64,000 nt of DNA, taken from positions 1,054,001-1,118,000 of the forward strand of contig CAVRDK010000004.1 of NCBI GenBank assembly GCA_963719855.1. The letters run 5' to 3'. Under the pieces are notes generated by a model. The model saw only the letters and a list, made by a program, of their open reading frames with translations, ran no database searches and had not been told where the DNA came from. Below are positions 61,755 through 64,000 of this stretch, one piece after another. The position numbers and the translations under genes are program-made. Numbering within the stretch: position 1 is the first letter of the stretch; every line of letters begins with the position of its first letter. This stretch comes from CAIQPV01 sp963719855 (GTDB lineage: Bacteria; Pseudomonadota; Gammaproteobacteria; Burkholderiales; Gallionellaceae).

Positions 61755-62876
61755 ATGACCGATCTCGCACCTTACGCAGTAAGTGAGCACAACTCGCGCG
61801 GCAGAAATGTGTACGAAGAGGCGCCGTTCAGTCGTAGCGAATTCCAGCGTGACCGCGACCGGATTATTCATTCCACCGCATTCCGCCGCCTCGAATACAA
61901 GACACAGGTGTTCGTTAACCACGAAGGCGACCTGTTCCGCACGCGGCTGACCCACAGCATCGAAGTGGCGCAAATCGCCCGTTCCATCGCGCGGCATATG
62001 AAATTAAATGAAGACTTGGTGGAGGCGATATCGCTGGCGCATGATCTCGGCCATACGCCTTTCGGCCATGCTGGACAGGAAGAACTCAATGTTTGCATGA
62101 AGGAGCATGGCGGCTTCGAACACAACTTGCAATCATTGCGTGTGGTGGATGTGCTGGAAGAACGCTATGCCGCTTTCGACGGACTGAACCTGTGCTTCGA
62201 AACGCGCGAGGGCATCCTCAAGCACTGCGCGCCCGAGCACGCCGCCAGGCTGGGCGATGTGGGCGAACGCTTTCTCAAACAGCAGCGACCCTCGCTGGAA
62301 GCGCAGATCGCCAATCTTGCCGATGAGATCGCCTACAACAATCACGACGTGGATGACGGCCTGCGATCCGGGCTGATTACGCTGGAACAGTTGGCCTCGG
62401 TGCATCTGTTCGCCGGACATCTCGACGTCGTGCGCAAGGCATATCCCGGCATTGCCGAGCGCCGCCTGATACACGAAACGATACGGCGCATGATTAACAC
62501 CTTGGTGACCGACCTCATCCGCGAAACCGAAAATAATATCCGCACCCATGCCGTGCGCGATATTGCCGATGTGCGCAATGCACCGCCTATTGTGGCATTC
62601 AGCGCTGAAGTGCACGAGCAGAGTCGCGAGTTAAAAGCATTTCTGCGCACCCACCTCTATCGTCACTACCAAGTGATGCGCATGAGCGCAAAAGCGCGCC
62701 GTATCATCAGCGACCTGTTCAACGCATTCATGGAAGATAACCGTTTGCTGCCGCCGCAATTTCAGCGCCAGGCCGAAGCCGACTGTGCCCGCGCCGTGTC
62801 CGACTACATCGCCGGCATGACTGACCGCTACGCCATCCGTGAACACCGCCGCATCTTCGCGGTGGAGGAAATCTAA
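61755..62876 (+). CDS. dgt: Deoxyguanosinetriphosphate triphosphohydrolase (dGTPase-like)
   Basis: A 373-residue HD-domain enzyme. HD residues: RLTHSIEVAQIARSIARHM, LAHDLGHTPFGHAGQ, and the DEIAYNNHDVDDGL segment. It removes triphosphate from dGTP and possibly other dNTPs. Ends convergent with groL. Confidence 0.95.
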   Translation: MTDLAPYAVSEHNSRGRNVYEEAPFSRSEFQRDRDRIIHSTAFRRLEYKTQVFVNHEGDLFRTRLTHSIEVAQIARSIARHMKLNEDLVEAISLAHDLGHTPFGHAGQEELNVCMKEHGGFEHNLQSLRVVDVLEERYAAFDGLNLCFETREGILKHCAPEHAARLGDVGERFLKQQRPSLEAQIANLADEIAYNNHDVDDGLRSGLITLEQLASVHLFAGHLDVVRKAYPGIAERRLIHETIRRMINTLVTDLIRETENNIRTHAVRDIADVRNAPPIVAFSAEVHEQSRELKAFLRTHLYRHYQVMRMSAKARRIISDLFNAFMEDNRLLPPQFQRQAEADCARAVSDYIAGMTDRYAIREHRRIFAVEEI

Positions 62877-62886
62877 TGTTGTAATA

Positions 62887-62915
62887 GACAAACCCCGCAC
62901 GAGGCGGGGTTTGTC
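62887..62915. terminator. Two-way terminator between dgt and groL
   Basis: GACAAACCCCGC and GCGGGGTTTGTC form a perfect 12-bp stem with a five-base loop, 11 bases after the dgt stop and 31 before the groL stop; serves both convergent genes. Confidence 0.8.
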
Positions 62916-62946
62916 AGGTGCAACAGCGAACGAAGAATTGCGGCAA

Positions 62947-64000
62947 TTACATCATGCCGCCCATCCCACCCATACCGCCCATATCACCACCACCCATGCC
63001 GCCGGCTGGCTTGTCTTCAGGCAATTCAGCAACCATACATGCGGTGGTCAGCATCAGGCCGGCGATGGAGGCCGCATTTTGCAATGCGACGCGCGTCACC
63101 TTGGTCGGGTCAACCACGCCCATCGCCAACATGTCGCCGTATTCGCTGGTCGCAGCGTTGTAACCGAAGCTACCCTTGCCTTCCAGTATTTTATTAACCA
63201 CTACCGATGGCTCGTCACCCGCGTTAGCCACGATGGCGCGCAACGGGGATTCCATGGCGCGCAACACAATGGTGATGCCCGCTTCCTGATCATGGTTGTC
63301 GCCCTTCAGTTTTGCTACGGCAGCCTTGGAGCGCAACAGTGCCACGCCGCCGCCGGGAACAATGCCTTCTTCCCAGGCAGCACGGGTAGCATGCAGTGCG
63401 TCTTCGATGCGCGCTTTCTTTTCTTTCATTTCTACTTCGGTTGCAGCACCGACCTTGATCACCGCAACGCCGCCGGACAGCTTGGCTTTGCGTTCTTGCA
63501 GCTTTTCCTTGTCGTAGTCGCTGGAGGATTCTTCGGCTTGCTTGTTGATCTGGCTAATGCGACCCTTGATCGCATCATGCTTGCCTGCGCCATCAATGAT
63601 GATGGTATCTTCCTTGCCCACTTCGATGCGCTTGGCTTGGCCCAATTCGGCCAGCGTGGCCTTCTCCAGCGACAGACCCACTTCTTCGGCGATCACGGTG
63701 CCGCCGGTCAGAATGGCGATGTCTTCCAGCATGGCCTTGCGGCGGTCGCCGAAGCCCGGAGCCTTGACGGCGACAGTCTTCAGGATGCCACGGATGTTGT
63801 TCACCACCAGCGTAGCCAGCGCTTCGCCATCCACATCTTCAGCGATGATCAGCAATGGACGCCCAGCCTTGGCGACTTGTTCCAATAACGGGAGCAGGTC
63901 GCGAATGTTGGAAACCTTTTTGTCGTGCAGCAGGATGAAAGGATTGTCCATCGTTGCAATTTGACGATCCTGGTTGTTGATGAAGTACGGCGAAAGGTAG
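62947..64000 (-). CDS. groL: Chaperonin GroEL, C-terminal part (runs off the window)
   Basis: The 3' 350 codons of GroEL. The sequence at the window edge reads YLSPYFINNQDRQ, showing the frame continues upstream; the apical and intermediate domains (KAPGFGDRRKAMLEDIAILTGG, EEGIVPGGG) and the GGM-rich C-terminal tail are present. The ATG at 63951 is internal. Confidence 0.98.
   Translation of the reverse strand, partial: YLSPYFINNQDRQIATMDNPFILLHDKKVSNIRDLLPLLEQVAKAGRPLLIIAEDVDGEALATLVVNNIRGILKTVAVKAPGFGDRRKAMLEDIAILTGGTVIAEEVGLSLEKATLAELGQAKRIEVGKEDTIIIDGAGKHDAIKGRISQINKQAEESSSDYDKEKLQERKAKLSGGVAVIKVGAATEVEMKEKKARIEDALHATRAAWEEGIVPGGGVALLRSKAAVAKLKGDNHDQEAGITIVLRAMESPLRAIVANAGDEPSVVVNKILEGKGSFGYNAATSEYGDMLAMGVVDPTKVTRVALQNAASIAGLMLTTACMVAELPEDKPAGGMGGGDMGGMGGMGGMM

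Noticed and set aside
62839..63888. Long open frame antisense to groL
   Set aside because: GroEL is certain; the antisense frame has no family pattern.

Overview
The window looks like chromosomal DNA of a betaproteobacterium, most likely a freshwater Nitrosomonadales/Gallionellaceae-type lineage. This is inferred from gene order and protein character: rsfS-nadD, bioB next to comF, ilvBHC-psd-pssA, thiD-thiE-hemL-engB-hemB with a cysteine-free Mg-type HemB, and mrcA divergent from pilMNOPQ-aroKB-dgt. No rRNA, tRNA, prophage or CRISPR array was seen.

Layout. 1-10.7 kb (all minus strand): rsfS, nadD, a GNAT acetyltransferase, a CHASE-PAS-GGDEF-EAL protein, a TonB-like protein, a frameshifted RNase II gene, a YebC/YeeN-family regulator, and an SDR/thiolase group. 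10.9-16.4 kb: a small XRE regulator, a putative outer-membrane protein, an ice-binding-like DUF3494 lipoprotein and a subtilisin-like protease that share almost the same leader, then bioB and the 5' part of comF.

16,450-34,827 is the main discovery. It is an 18.4-kb unit bounded by two directly oriented, non-identical IS66-family elements. It sits inside comF and is flanked by a perfect 8-bp duplication (AAATAATC). Removing the unit and one copy of the duplication restores an in-frame comF. The 13.5-kb cargo encodes two Ser/Thr-rich low-complexity proteins (one with a His5 tract), a small unknown protein, two LTXXQ (Spy/CpxP-like) paralogues, a TPR-ATP-grasp protein, two SEC-C/TPR-sulfotransferases, a formyltransferase, an orphan DUF3619 protein, a 30-residue membrane peptide, a Tyr-Pro-rich secreted protein and a truncated lipoprotein. 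A protein- or glycan-modification cassette acting on the Ser/Thr-rich proteins is a reasonable but untested reading.

34.8-46.1 kb: the comF 3' part, phospholipid synthesis (pssA, psd), branched-chain amino acid synthesis (ilvC, ilvH, ilvB), an ECF-type sigma/DUF3619/DUF3106 operon, a phosphofructokinase, rnfB and a KimA-like APC transporter. 46.2-52.2 kb: glyoxalase I and rubredoxin, divergent from thiamine and heme genes; the region upstream of hemB carries a strong intrinsic terminator on the opposite strand and probably encodes a small RNA. 52.2-64 kb: mrcA, then the type IV pilus assembly genes pilMNOPQ with a clear sigma70 promoter, aroK, aroB, dgt, and the 3' part of groL running off the end.

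Two housekeeping genes (RNase II and engB) carry single-base frameshifts, and the sigma factor seems to lack a standard start in frame. These may be assembly errors or real mutations. Several palindromic dispersed repeats lie between genes.
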